From an uncultured Pelagibacteraceae bacterium (GTDB lineage: Bacteria > Pseudomonadota > Alphaproteobacteria > Pelagibacterales > Pelagibacteraceae), in NCBI GenBank assembly GCA_902606665.1, contig CACLHE010000004.1, positions 1 through 35,735 on the forward strand: a stretch of DNA of 35,735 nucleotides. The letters are read 5' to 3'. Of the stretch, positions 1 through 8,102 are shown one piece after another (within the stretch, counting starts at the first letter, position 1; each line of letters starts with the position of its first letter). The notes below the pieces were generated by a model. That model was given only the letters and a program-made list of their open reading frames with translations, made no database searches and was not told where the DNA came from. The position numbers were made by a program, and so were the translations under genes.

Positions 1-361
1 TTGTCATTCTTAATCTCGCTCTAGAATTAGCTAATCCATGCTGATTATCAAATTCACTTAATGAATTTTTAAATGTTTTAAACAAATTATCCAAAATAAC
101 TAAATGACTTTCTACATTTTTAAATTTATTTTTTAGCCAATCTTGATGTTTTAAACTAAGATCTTGCTGTTCTTTTATTTGTTTGATTGGCATTGAAAGA
201 ACTATAGTTTTTTTACCTGTTAATGCACAAATTGTACTTGTAACAGATGAATCAATACCCCCTGAAATACCTACAACTAAAGAATCTGGTTCCTTGGGCA
301 TTGATTTGCAATAATCTTGTATCCAATTTTTTATATAATCTATTCTTTTTGTTGTTTGCAT
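1..361 (-). CDS. nadE: NAD+ synthetase, N-terminal part (cut by window edge)
   Basis: Not in the ORF track; I translated it by hand. It starts at ATG 361 with MQTTKRIDYIKNWIQDYC and runs off the left edge after about 120 residues. It carries the PP-loop SGGIDSS at about residues 33-39, the ATP-pyrophosphatase signature of NAD+ synthetases, which amidate nicotinate adenine dinucleotide to NAD+. No nitrilase-type glutaminase domain precedes the PP-loop, so this looks like the short, ammonia-dependent form. It lies downstream of the DAHP synthase gene on the same strand, 52 nt apart, with an AT-rich hairpin between. The motif identifies the family; other PP-loop amidotransferases are less likely because of the overall N-terminal pattern. 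Confidence 0.85.
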   Translation of the reverse strand, partial: MQTTKRIDYIKNWIQDYCKSMPKEPDSLVVGISGGIDSSVTSTICALTGKKTIVLSMPIKQIKEQQDLSLKHQDWLKNKFKNVESHLVILDNLFKTFKNSLSEFDNQHGLANSRARLRMT

Positions 362-389
362 AAATATTAATATCCTATTCTCAAAATAG

Positions 390-420
390 ATCTTAATAAT
401 TAAAATTCAATTATTAAGAT
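390..420 (-). terminator. AT-rich perfect hairpin at the 3' end of the DAHP synthase gene
   Basis: A perfect 12-bp inverted repeat (ATCTTAATAATT and its complement) flanks a 7-nt loop and spans the DAHP synthase stop codon. The stem has a single G/C pair and no long U tract follows, so it would be a weak intrinsic terminator at best. It could instead be a 3'-end stabiliser or a partial barrier before nadE. The inverted repeat is seen directly; the function is inferred. Confidence 0.35.
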
Positions 421-1793
421 GCTGCTTTAATTATATTCTTTGAATATTGGGAGTTTTTCTTAATTTCATCAGATATTAAGAATGCCAACTCTAATGCTTG
501 ATTAGCATTAAGTCTGGGATCACAGTGTGTATGGTATCTGTGTGATAAATCTTTTTCTGATATTTTTTGTGCACCACCTGTGCATTCAGTAACATTTTGT
601 CCAGTCATTTCAATATGAAGTCCACCAGCATAACTTCCTTCGGCTTTGTGAACACCAAAGACTCTTTTAACTTCTTTTACTACGTTATTAAAGGGTCTAG
701 TTTTAAATCCAGTTGCAGACTTAATTGTATTACCGTGCATAGGATCACAAGACCAAATAACATTTAATCCTTCCTTTTTAATTGATCTGATTAATTTTGG
801 TAAATGTTTTTCAACGTTATCAGCTCCAAATCTCGAAATAAGAGTTATTCTTCCTGATTCATTTTTAGGATTTAATATATTACAAAGTTTAACTAATTCA
901 GTGTCTTTCAAAGTAGGTCCACATTTTATTCCTATTGGGTTTTCTATTCCTCTGCAAAATTCTACGTGTCCACCATCCATTTGTCTCGTTCTATCACCAA
1001 TCCAAACAAAATGTGCTGACGTATCATGATATTTTCCAGAAGTAGAATCTATTCTTGTCATTGATTGTTCAAAAGGCAAAAGTAACGCCTCGTGTGAAGT
1101 AAAGAAGTTTACAGTTCTTAATCTTCTATTGTGATCTGGATGTAATCCGCATGCTTCTATGAAAGATAGTGCATCACTTATTTTGTCTTCAATTTCTTTA
1201 AATTTTTTACCTTCAGGACTTTTTTTAATAAATCCCAAATTCCATAAATGGATTTTTTTCAAATCTGCAAATCCACCTTGAGATAAAGCTCTTAACAAAT
1301 TTAATGTAGATGCAGATTGAGAATATGCTTTAAATAATCTTTTTGGATCCGGCTTTCTAGCTTTTTCATTAAATTCTATTCCATTTATGTTGTCTCCTAA
1401 GTATGTAGGAAGTTCCTTTCCATCTTTTACTTCTATAGGTGAACTCCTGGGTTTGGAAAATTGCCCAGCTATTCTTCCTAACTTAATCACTGGCAAAGAC
1501 GCAGAAAAAGTTAAGACCAAAGCCATTTGTAAAATTACTTTAAACGTATCTCTAATATTATCAGGATGAAATTCAGCAAAACTTTCAGCGCAATCACCCC
1601 CTTGCAAAAGAAAAGCTTTTCCTTCAGCAACTTGAGCAAGTGATTTTTTTAAAGCTCTAGTTTCTCCAGCAAAGACTAACGGTGGAAATGAATTTATTTT
1701 TTTCAAAACCATAGAAAGTTCCTTCTCATCCTCATATTTTGGGATGTGCTTAACTGGATAATCTCTCCAACTATTTAATGACCATTTTTTCAT
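414..1793 (-). CDS. aroG: 3-deoxy-7-phosphoheptulonate (DAHP) synthase, class II
   Basis: This enzyme condenses phosphoenolpyruvate and erythrose-4-phosphate, the first step of the shikimate pathway. Class II (plant/Mycobacterium-type) signatures run through the protein: LLQGGDCAESF near the start, RIAGQFSKPRS, SHEALLLPFEQ, HFVWIGDRTRQ, WSCDPMHGNT and GGLHIEMTGQNVTEC near the C-terminus. The track ORF begins 12 residues earlier; I chose the ATG at 1793 because MKKWSLNSWRDYP matches the usual class II start (KW-S-x-x-SWR) and AGGTTGAG lies just before it. That gives 459 residues, normal for the class. It sits 74 nt downstream of glmS on the same strand, with a possible promoter of its own in the gap. 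Confidence 0.95.
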   Translation of the reverse strand: MKKWSLNSWRDYPVKHIPKYEDEKELSMVLKKINSFPPLVFAGETRALKKSLAQVAEGKAFLLQGGDCAESFAEFHPDNIRDTFKVILQMALVLTFSASLPVIKLGRIAGQFSKPRSSPIEVKDGKELPTYLGDNINGIEFNEKARKPDPKRLFKAYSQSASTLNLLRALSQGGFADLKKIHLWNLGFIKKSPEGKKFKEIEDKISDALSFIEACGLHPDHNRRLRTVNFFTSHEALLLPFEQSMTRIDSTSGKYHDTSAHFVWIGDRTRQMDGGHVEFCRGIENPIGIKCGPTLKDTELVKLCNILNPKNESGRITLISRFGADNVEKHLPKLIRSIKKEGLNVIWSCDPMHGNTIKSATGFKTRPFNNVVKEVKRVFGVHKAEGSYAGGLHIEMTGQNVTECTGGAQKISEKDLSHRYHTHCDPRLNANQALELAFLISDEIKKNSQYSKNIIKAAS

Positions 1794-1808
1794 ACTCAAC
1801 CTAAAGTA

Positions 1809-1837
1809 TATATAATGTATACAAGACAAAAAACCAA
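1809..1837 (-). promoter_or_regulatory. Possible sigma70-type promoter before the DAHP synthase gene
   Basis: Read on the minus strand: TTGGTT, a 17-nt spacer, then TATATA, about 16 nt before the chosen ATG. This supports the shorter start, because the longer track ORF would begin inside the promoter. In DNA this AT-rich, -10-like hexamers are common by chance, so this is a weak call. Confidence 0.3.
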
Positions 1838-1867
1838 GTTTGATTATATCAAGTAATAGAGTCTTTT

Positions 1868-3688
1868 TTATTCAACAGTTACTGATTTTGCTAAATTTCT
1901 AGGTTTATCTATGTCAAAGTTTTTTAATGAAGCTACATGATAAGCTAATAGTTGAAGTGGAACTGTTAATAAGAAAGGTGTTAAATCTTCATTAGTCATT
2001 GGTATCTCCAATGTAAATCTTACATTTTCACTAATAATTTTATTATTTTCATTTGTTAGCAAAATTACTTTTCCTCCACGAGCAATTACTTCCTGCATAT
2101 TAGAAATTGTCTTTTCAAAATATCTATCTTTTGGAGCTAAAATTACTACAGGCAAACCTTCTTCTATTAATGCTAAAGGACCATGTTTCATTTCTCCAGC
2201 TGGATAACCTTCTGCATGAAGATATGACAATTCTTTAAGTTTTAGAGCTCCCTCTAGTGCTATTGGAAAAGATGAACCTCTACCTAAAAACATTGCTCCC
2301 TTTGCCTTTAAAAAATCTTTTGCAATAATCGGTATATTATTTTGACAATAGTTTAATGTAACTTTTATTAAATCAGGAAGCTTTTTAAGATCATTAATTT
2401 TTTTTTCATAATTTAATTTAGATATTTCTTTTCTAACCTCTGAAATTTTAATAGCCAATACATAAAGTACTAACATTTGTCCTATAAAAGCTTTAGTAGA
2501 AGCTACTCCTATTTCTGGTCCGGCATGAATAGGTAAGACAAAATCTGATGATCTAGCTATAGAGCTTTCAACAACATTAACAATTGAACAGGTTTTTACA
2601 TTGTTCTTTTTGCATAAATCGAGTGCTGCAAATGTATCTGCTGTTTCACCTGATTGAGAAACAAAAATATATAAGTTTTTTTTGTTAAACTTTATTTTTC
2701 TATATCTAAACTCTGATGCTATATCAATTTCTATTGGAATATTTGTGAGTTCTTCAAACCAATATTTTGCAGCAGCACAAGAATGGTATGCGGTTCCGCA
2801 TCCAATTAAAACTATTTTTTCAATATCTTTTGGAATTATAGGAAAATTATATAAATTGATATCTTTTCTTAAATGATCTACGTACTCTTTAATGCAAGTT
2901 TTAGTAGTAATATTCTGCTCATTAATTTCCTTAGACATAAAATCTTTATAATCTCCTTTTTCTGCAGTATGCTTATCATTTGAAAGTGTCAAAATTTCTT
3001 TATTTATTTTTTTATTTTTAGAGTTATAAAAATCTATCTTATTATTTGTTAATACACATACATCACCATCATCTAAATAAGTAATTTTATTTGTCATAGA
3101 TTTTAATGCGTAAGAATCAGATCCTAAATAATTTTCTTCAGGACCATAACCGACAGCAAGAGGGCTTCCTCTTCTAGCTCCTACAACAATATTATTATAT
3201 TTTCTAAAAAGAATTCCTAATGCAAAACTACCATTAAGTGTTTTCAAAGTTTTATTAATTGCATCAACTAAATCATAATCCTTTAAAAAATCTGTAAGAA
3301 GAAATGTAATAACTTCAGTGTCAGTTTGTGACTTAAATTTATAACCTTTTTTTTCCAAGTTTTTTTTTAAATCATTAGAATTTTCGATTATTCCATTGTG
3401 GACTACTGAAACTTCATCTGAAGAGTGAGGATGAGCATTAACTTGACTTGGTACTCCATGAGTCGCCCATCTTACATGACCAATACCTAATGATCCATTT
3501 GATGGATTCTTAAATAAAATTTTTTCTAAATTTTCCACTCGTCCAGTGCATTTTTTTTCATTTATTTGACCATTAACTATTGTTGCAATTCCTGCAGAAT
3601 CATAACCTCTGTACTCTAATTTTTTTAAAGACTGAATTATATTTGATGCTACTAATTTATTGCTGGCTATTCCTATTATACCACACAT
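1868..3688 (-). CDS. glmS: Glutamine-fructose-6-phosphate aminotransferase (glucosamine-6-phosphate synthase)
   Basis: Makes glucosamine-6-phosphate from fructose-6-phosphate and glutamine, the entry step to UDP-GlcNAc for peptidoglycan and lipid A. The protein opens with MCGIIGI, so the N-terminal nucleophile Cys is exposed once Met is removed. An Ntn glutaminase domain (about 1-220, with GHVRWATHG and HNGIIEN) is followed by two SIS isomerase domains (GCGTAYHS and SQSGETADT; GRGSSFPIALEGALKLKE). It ends in PRNLAKSVTVE, which matches the C-terminal tail of E. coli GlmS. At 606 aa it is full length. Its ATG overlaps the stop of the upstream glmU-like gene (TAATG), so the two are probably translationally coupled. 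I saw no glmS ribozyme upstream. Confidence 0.98.
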   Translation of the reverse strand: MCGIIGIASNKLVASNIIQSLKKLEYRGYDSAGIATIVNGQINEKKCTGRVENLEKILFKNPSNGSLGIGHVRWATHGVPSQVNAHPHSSDEVSVVHNGIIENSNDLKKNLEKKGYKFKSQTDTEVITFLLTDFLKDYDLVDAINKTLKTLNGSFALGILFRKYNNIVVGARRGSPLAVGYGPEENYLGSDSYALKSMTNKITYLDDGDVCVLTNNKIDFYNSKNKKINKEILTLSNDKHTAEKGDYKDFMSKEINEQNITTKTCIKEYVDHLRKDINLYNFPIIPKDIEKIVLIGCGTAYHSCAAAKYWFEELTNIPIEIDIASEFRYRKIKFNKKNLYIFVSQSGETADTFAALDLCKKNNVKTCSIVNVVESSIARSSDFVLPIHAGPEIGVASTKAFIGQMLVLYVLAIKISEVRKEISKLNYEKKINDLKKLPDLIKVTLNYCQNNIPIIAKDFLKAKGAMFLGRGSSFPIALEGALKLKELSYLHAEGYPAGEMKHGPLALIEEGLPVVILAPKDRYFEKTISNMQEVIARGGKVILLTNENNKIISENVRFTLEIPMTNEDLTPFLLTVPLQLLAYHVASLKNFDIDKPRNLAKSVTVE

Positions 3689-4326
3689 TATTTTCTCTTA
3701 TAATTTTTGATTTCTATTTGATTAGATCTTGTTAAAGCAAGAGATTTGTTTTTAACATTTTTTGTTAATGCGGAGCCTGCACCAACTACTGCTTTTTTAC
3801 CAATTTTAATAGGGGCTACCAACGAAGTATTTGACCCTATAAATGCTCCATCTAAAATATTGGTTTTATTTTTTTTCTTTCCATCGTAATTACAAGTAAT
3901 AGTTCCAGCACCAATATTTACGTTCTTGCCAATTTTGGCATCACCAACATAAGATAAATGATTAATTTTTGAGTTAATTCCTATTTTGCTTTTTTTTATT
4001 TCAACAAAGTTACCAACTCTTGAACCTTTGGATAATACTGAGCCTGGTCTTATTCTTGAAAAAGGACCAATGTTTACATTTGATTCTAAAATTGCATTCT
4101 CAATGTGTGTAAAAGGTAAAATTTCAACGTTGTTACCTATTTTTGTTTTTTTTCCTATTACAACATAAGGATTAATAACAACGTTCTTTCCAAATTTAGT
4201 ATCTTCTGATAAAAATACTGTCTCGGGTGCTTTTATAGTTACACCCATTTTCATAGCCTGATTGCGTAATTTTTCCTGTTTATATTTTTCTACTAAAGCT
4301 ATTTTCTTTTTGTCTGTTGATGTCAT
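3688..4326 (-). CDS. glmU: Stand-alone GlmU-type glucosamine-1-phosphate N-acetyltransferase domain
   Basis: A 212-aa left-handed beta-helix protein matching only the C-terminal half of GlmU, which acetylates glucosamine-1-phosphate with acetyl-CoA. Acetyltransferase residues are present: RIRPGS (about 91-96), VEIKKSKIG (108-116), NHLSYVGDAKIG with His123 and Tyr126, and GTITCNYDG (141-149). Hexapeptide repeats cover about 40-190. The first 35 residues resemble the GlmU linker (MGVTIKAPETVFL). The roughly 225-residue nucleotidyltransferase domain (GxGTRM motif) is absent, and upstream DNA soon meets the divergent gph gene, so it is not hidden in another frame. The partner uridylyltransferase must lie elsewhere. 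Overlap with glmS puts both in one UDP-GlcNAc operon. The activity is a homology call; the missing domain is directly visible. Confidence 0.85.
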   Translation of the reverse strand: MTSTDKKKIALVEKYKQEKLRNQAMKMGVTIKAPETVFLSEDTKFGKNVVINPYVVIGKKTKIGNNVEILPFTHIENAILESNVNIGPFSRIRPGSVLSKGSRVGNFVEIKKSKIGINSKINHLSYVGDAKIGKNVNIGAGTITCNYDGKKKNKTNILDGAFIGSNTSLVAPIKIGKKAVVGAGSALTKNVKNKSLALTRSNQIEIKNYKRK

Positions 4327-4397
4327 TAAGATTTCTCTTTACATTAATATAAACTTTGTAATAACTCACAAAATATTTCTTAATAATACTTATTAAA

Positions 4398-5081
4398 ATG
4401 AGTCAAAAATTAACAATTTTATTCGATTTAGATGGAACATTAGTCAACACTGCTCCTGATCTTATGCACGCACATAATTATATCATGAAAAAATATGGTT
4501 ATGATGAAAGAAAACTTCCCTTCATAAAAAAACTTGCAGGCAGAGGTTCTAAAGTAATGTTGACAAGATCTATGCACGAAATAGCTGAACTCTCTGGAAA
4601 AATTAAAAAAACAGATGAAATTGTTGAAAAAATGACAAAGGAATTTATAGATTTTTATAGCAAAAATATTCTTAGAGAAAGCACACTTAAAAATGGATTG
4701 TTAAATTTTCTAACATGGTGCAAAGAAAATTCTATTTTAATGGGAGTATGTACAAATAAACAGGAACACTTATCAATTGATCTATTAAAAAAAATTAAAA
4801 TTTATCATTTTTTTGATTATGTTGCTGGAGGTAATACTTTTAACCACAACAAACCCGATCCGAGACACCTGACTGACATCATAGAAATAATAGGTGGAGA
4901 TATAAACAAAACTTTAATGATTGGTGATAGCGAAACAGACTCAAATGCATCTAAAGCGGCAAATATTCCATTTGTATTAATTGAAGATGGTTATACCGAA
5001 AAGAAGACTAATGAAATATATCACGATTATCTTGTAAAAGATTTTATTGGACTTGAAGAAATTATTAAAAAATATTTATGA
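4398..5081 (+). CDS. gph: HAD-family phosphatase, phosphoglycolate phosphatase-like
   Basis: A HAD hydrolase of 227 aa. Motif I is FDLDGTLVNT (nucleophile Asp10, acid Asp12), motif II is in GVCTNK, the motif III lysine is in NKPDP, and motif IV is MIGDSETD. An alpha-helical C1 cap lies between motifs I and II. Best match is Gph, which removes 2-phosphoglycolate, but HAD substrate calls from sequence alone are uncertain and other phosphosugars are possible. It is divergent from glmU across 71 nt, and its stop overlaps the next ORF (ATGA), suggesting co-transcription with the exporter gene. Confidence 0.8.
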   Translation: MSQKLTILFDLDGTLVNTAPDLMHAHNYIMKKYGYDERKLPFIKKLAGRGSKVMLTRSMHEIAELSGKIKKTDEIVEKMTKEFIDFYSKNILRESTLKNGLLNFLTWCKENSILMGVCTNKQEHLSIDLLKKIKIYHFFDYVAGGNTFNHNKPDPRHLTDIIEIIGGDINKTLMIGDSETDSNASKAANIPFVLIEDGYTEKKTNEIYHDYLVKDFIGLEEIIKKYL

Positions 5082-5677
5082 TTGAATTTAAACTTTTTTT
5101 TGCACTAGTAAGTTATTATTTTGTAATGTTTGCTACTCCAGGACCAAATAATGCAATGTTAACTGCCTCAGGTATTAAATTTGGTTTTAAAAGAACTCTA
5201 CCTCATATGTTTGGAATTCCTTTTGGCCATGTTATTCAAATAACTCTAGTTTGTTTTGGTTTAGGAGCTTTGTTCCAAAAATTTCCAGCTATTCAATTTT
5301 ATCTTAAATGGCTCTGTTTTTTTTATTTACTATATCTCGGATGGAAAATTCTTGGTTCTTTATCTGACAGCGATAAAGAAAGCGGAAGACCTCTTAGATT
5401 TTATGAAGCTGCCCTTTTTCAATTTATTAATCCTAAAGCATGGGTTGTAGCATTAACCGCCTCGACTGCATTTTTTCCAAGTGGTGAAAATTTTATTATT
5501 GCCACTATGTTTGTTGCTGGAACCTCACCTTTTGTTTGTATACCTTCTATTTGCATATGGGCGCTTTTCGGTTCATCAATTAAATTGATAATCAAAAATG
5601 CTAAAATTAAAAAAATTATAGAATATTTATTAGCTATATTATTAGTCGTTACAGCTGTTATAATCGTTATTGACTGA
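5078..5677 (+). CDS. LysE/RhtB-family amino acid exporter
   Basis: A 199-aa inner-membrane protein with about six hydrophobic segments and the family motif ATPGPNNAML near residue 20. The middle contains FQFINPKAWVVAL, also typical of RhtB-type carriers that export amino acids or derivatives by proton antiport. The substrate cannot be read from sequence. Its ATG overlaps the gph stop by 4 nt (ATGA), and prpB follows 12 nt after its stop, so gph, this gene and prpBC may form one plus-strand transcript. Confidence 0.85.
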   Translation: MIEFKLFFALVSYYFVMFATPGPNNAMLTASGIKFGFKRTLPHMFGIPFGHVIQITLVCFGLGALFQKFPAIQFYLKWLCFFYLLYLGWKILGSLSDSDKESGRPLRFYEAALFQFINPKAWVVALTASTAFFPSGENFIIATMFVAGTSPFVCIPSICIWALFGSSIKLIIKNAKIKKIIEYLLAILLVVTAVIIVID

Positions 5678-5689
5678 TATTTATGAAAT

Positions 5690-6586
5690 ATGCATTTTAC
5701 AAAAAAAAATTCTTCAGAAAAAAGGATTGAATTTAGAAATAAATTAAAAAATAAAAAGATTTTAAAATTTCCTGGAGCATACAATCCTCTTACCGCAAAA
5801 CTAATAACTGAAATTGGTTTTGATGGTATTTATATATCTGGAGCTGTTATGTCTAATGATTTAGGTATGCCAGATATAGGTCTTACTACATTAAAAGAAG
5901 TAAGTTATAGAGCAAATCAAATATCAAGAGTTTCTGATTTACCTTCAATTGTAGATGCTGATACGGGATTTAAAAATTGTAAAAAAACAATTGAAACTTT
6001 TGAAAATCTTGGTCTTTCAGGTTGTCATATAGAAGATCAAATTGACGAAAAAAGATGTGGGCATTTAGACAATAAAGAAATTATTCCACTAAAAGAAATG
6101 GAAAAAAAAATTAAATCTTGTGTAAGTGCTAGGATTGACAAAAACTTTTTAATAATAGCAAGGACTGATGCTAATACTGTCGAAGGATTAGATAAAACGA
6201 TTGATAGAATTAAAGCTTATGAAAATGTTGGAGCTGATATAATTTTTCCTGAAGCTCTGAATGATGAAAAAGAATTTGAAAAAATTAGAAAAAATTCAAA
6301 AGTTCATCTGTTAGCTAATATGACAGAATTTGGTAAATCTAAGCTTCTTTCCGCAAACGAACTAGAAAATTTAGGTTACAATATTGTAATATATCCAGTT
6401 ACAACTCAAAGATTGGCTATGAAAAATGTGGAAGATGGCTTGAGGGTCATTTTTAAGGATGGACATCAAAATAATATTATCGATAAAATGCAAACTCGAA
6501 AAAGACTTTATGAATTGGTTGAGTATGAAAAATATAATACTCCAGGCAAAAAAATTACAGATTTTAAGACAGACGGACATGAGTAA
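5690..6586 (+). CDS. prpB: 2-methylisocitrate lyase
   Basis: Cleaves 2-methylisocitrate to pyruvate and succinate, the last step of the methylcitrate cycle for propionyl-CoA. It is a member of the isocitrate lyase/PEP mutase TIM-barrel superfamily with the active-site loop KRCGH at residues 121-125 (catalytic Cys123) and Mg2+-binding acidic residues in VDADTGF (Asp89, Asp91). At 298 aa it has PrpB length rather than that of classical isocitrate lyase, and prpC follows 3 nt after its stop, which supports PrpB. Related oxaloacetate decarboxylases or PEP mutases are less likely because of KRCGH. Start ATG 5690; an out-of-frame ATG lies 5 nt earlier. Confidence 0.9.
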   Translation: MHFTKKNSSEKRIEFRNKLKNKKILKFPGAYNPLTAKLITEIGFDGIYISGAVMSNDLGMPDIGLTTLKEVSYRANQISRVSDLPSIVDADTGFKNCKKTIETFENLGLSGCHIEDQIDEKRCGHLDNKEIIPLKEMEKKIKSCVSARIDKNFLIIARTDANTVEGLDKTIDRIKAYENVGADIIFPEALNDEKEFEKIRKNSKVHLLANMTEFGKSKLLSANELENLGYNIVIYPVTTQRLAMKNVEDGLRVIFKDGHQNNIIDKMQTRKRLYELVEYEKYNTPGKKITDFKTDGHE

Positions 6587-6589
6587 TTT

Positions 6590-7714
6590 ATGAGTGATGA
6601 TATAAAAAAAGGATTATTAGGAATAGTTGTTGACGAAACAACTATCTCGCAAGTAATGCCTGATATAAATTCTCTAACTTATAGAGGGTATGCTGTACAA
6701 GATCTCTGCGAAAAATGCTGTTTTGAAGAGGTGGCTTACTTAATACTTAATAAAGAATTGCCAGATAAAAAAAAGCTTAAAAAATTTAAAAAAGAATTGG
6801 AAGAAAATAGAAATATCACAATAAATCTTAGAGAAATTGTAAAACATATGCCAAAAAAATCTCATCCTATGGATGTGGCTAGAACGGTTGTAAGTGTTAT
6901 GGGTCTTGAAGATAAAGATACAAGTAATAATTCACCAATTTCTAACATGAGAAAAGCAATAAGAATATTTGCAAAAACACCAACTGCTATGGCTGCTTTC
7001 TTTAGAGCTAGAAAAGGTAAAAATGTAATACCCCCTAAAAAAGGCTTAGGTTTTTCAGAAAACTTCTTTTATATGTGTTTTGGAAAAATGCCTACTAGAG
7101 AAATTATTAAGGCTTTTGATGTTTCATTAATTCTGTATGCTGAGCACAGCTTTAATGTTTCAACATTCACTGCAAGAACAATTACAAGCAGTTTATCAGA
7201 TATTCATAGTGCTATTACTGGCGCAATAGGAAGTTTAAAAGGTCCTTTGCATGGCGGAGCTAACGAAGCTGTGATGAATATGATGAATAAAATTAAAAAA
7301 CCTAAAAATGCATTGAAATGGATAAATAATGCTCTTGATAAAAAAGAAGTAGTAATGGGTTTTGGTCATAGAGTTTACAAAAAAGGAGATTCAAGAGTAC
7401 CTACAATGGAAAAATATTTCAAAAAAGTTTCTAAAATAAAAAATGATAAAAAATTTCTTAAAATTTATGAGATAGTTAAAAATGTAATGATTGATAGAAA
7501 AGATATCTATCCCAATGTTGATTTTCCTACAGGGCCTACATACCATTTAATGGGATTTGATACAGATTTCTTTACTCCAATATTTGTTCTATCGCGAATA
7601 ACAGGTTGGTCAGCGCATATTATGGAACAACATGCGGCTAATAAATTAATTAGACCGTTATCTAAATACAGTGGAGAGAAGCACCGTAAAGTAATGCTTC
7701 TCAACCAAAGATAA
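6590..7714 (+). CDS. prpC: 2-methylcitrate synthase / citrate synthase family
   Basis: Condenses propionyl-CoA with oxaloacetate to 2-methylcitrate. The citrate synthase catalytic triad is visible: His in GPLHGGANEAV, His in MGFGHRVYKKGD and Asp in NVDFPTG. At 374 aa it matches the shorter PrpC/CitZ-type enzymes. Directly after prpB (3-nt gap), so operon context decides methylcitrate over citrate synthase. The third pathway gene, prpD (2-methylcitrate dehydratase), is not downstream: the next gene is on the other strand, 5 nt away. Confidence 0.9.
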   Translation: MSDDIKKGLLGIVVDETTISQVMPDINSLTYRGYAVQDLCEKCCFEEVAYLILNKELPDKKKLKKFKKELEENRNITINLREIVKHMPKKSHPMDVARTVVSVMGLEDKDTSNNSPISNMRKAIRIFAKTPTAMAAFFRARKGKNVIPPKKGLGFSENFFYMCFGKMPTREIIKAFDVSLILYAEHSFNVSTFTARTITSSLSDIHSAITGAIGSLKGPLHGGANEAVMNMMNKIKKPKNALKWINNALDKKEVVMGFGHRVYKKGDSRVPTMEKYFKKVSKIKNDKKFLKIYEIVKNVMIDRKDIYPNVDFPTGPTYHLMGFDTDFFTPIFVLSRITGWSAHIMEQHAANKLIRPLSKYSGEKHRKVMLLNQR

Positions 7715-7719
7715 AAAAA

Positions 7720-8043
7720 TTATTTTCCTGGACCTTTATATGCTGCTGCAATTTTTGCAGCGTTTGCCGCAACTTCATTAATATTAATTGCTTCACAAAC
7801 TGCAATATCGCAAAGAGCACCACTAGCTTCTGTCGCCATTTTAACGCCAGCGCCTTGCGCAAAAGTTCCTTCAAATACTGCTAAAAAATCATAAGGTCCT
7901 CTTAAACCAGTATATGAAACTAGTTTAGCTCCAACAGCTTCAGCTGCAGTTCGAGCTGCTTGTGCTCTATCTGATTTTGGATCTTTGCAAAAACCTTGAT
8001 ATCCTTGAGCAGTATATTTACCCAATGCATAAAATGTTGCCAT
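7720..8043 (-). CDS. GYD-domain small protein
   Basis: A 107-aa Ala-rich soluble protein resembling GYD-domain (ferredoxin-like, dimeric alpha/beta) proteins, whose function is not established. The track ORF starts five codons earlier, but those codons (KGD) are themselves the Shine-Dalgarno AAAGGAGAT, which lies 3 nt before the ATG at 8043; the start is therefore MATFYALGKYTAQGYQGF. Having one of the strongest ribosome-binding sites in the window suggests high expression. It is downstream of nrdB with a 59-nt gap, and convergent with prpC. Confidence 0.75.
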   Translation of the reverse strand: MATFYALGKYTAQGYQGFCKDPKSDRAQAARTAAEAVGAKLVSYTGLRGPYDFLAVFEGTFAQGAGVKMATEASGALCDIAVCEAININEVAANAAKIAAAYKGPGK

Positions 8044-8102
8044 AAGATCTCCTTTCAAGAGATTAGTTTACTAATAGAAATGTATTTAAGGAAGTAAATA
8101 AA

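Noticed and set aside
3352-3372. Long T/A homopolymer runs in glmS and elsewhere as possible frameshift sites
   Set aside because: Reading frames stay intact on both sides and such runs are everywhere in this AT-rich sequence.
5419-5784. 121-aa minus-strand ORF over the LysE-type exporter and prpB start
   Set aside because: Antisense to two real genes; its translation shows no family pattern.
8062-8075. Small inverted repeat ATTAGT-TT-ACTAAT upstream of the GYD gene
   Set aside because: Six-base arms of mostly A/T are expected by chance in this composition.
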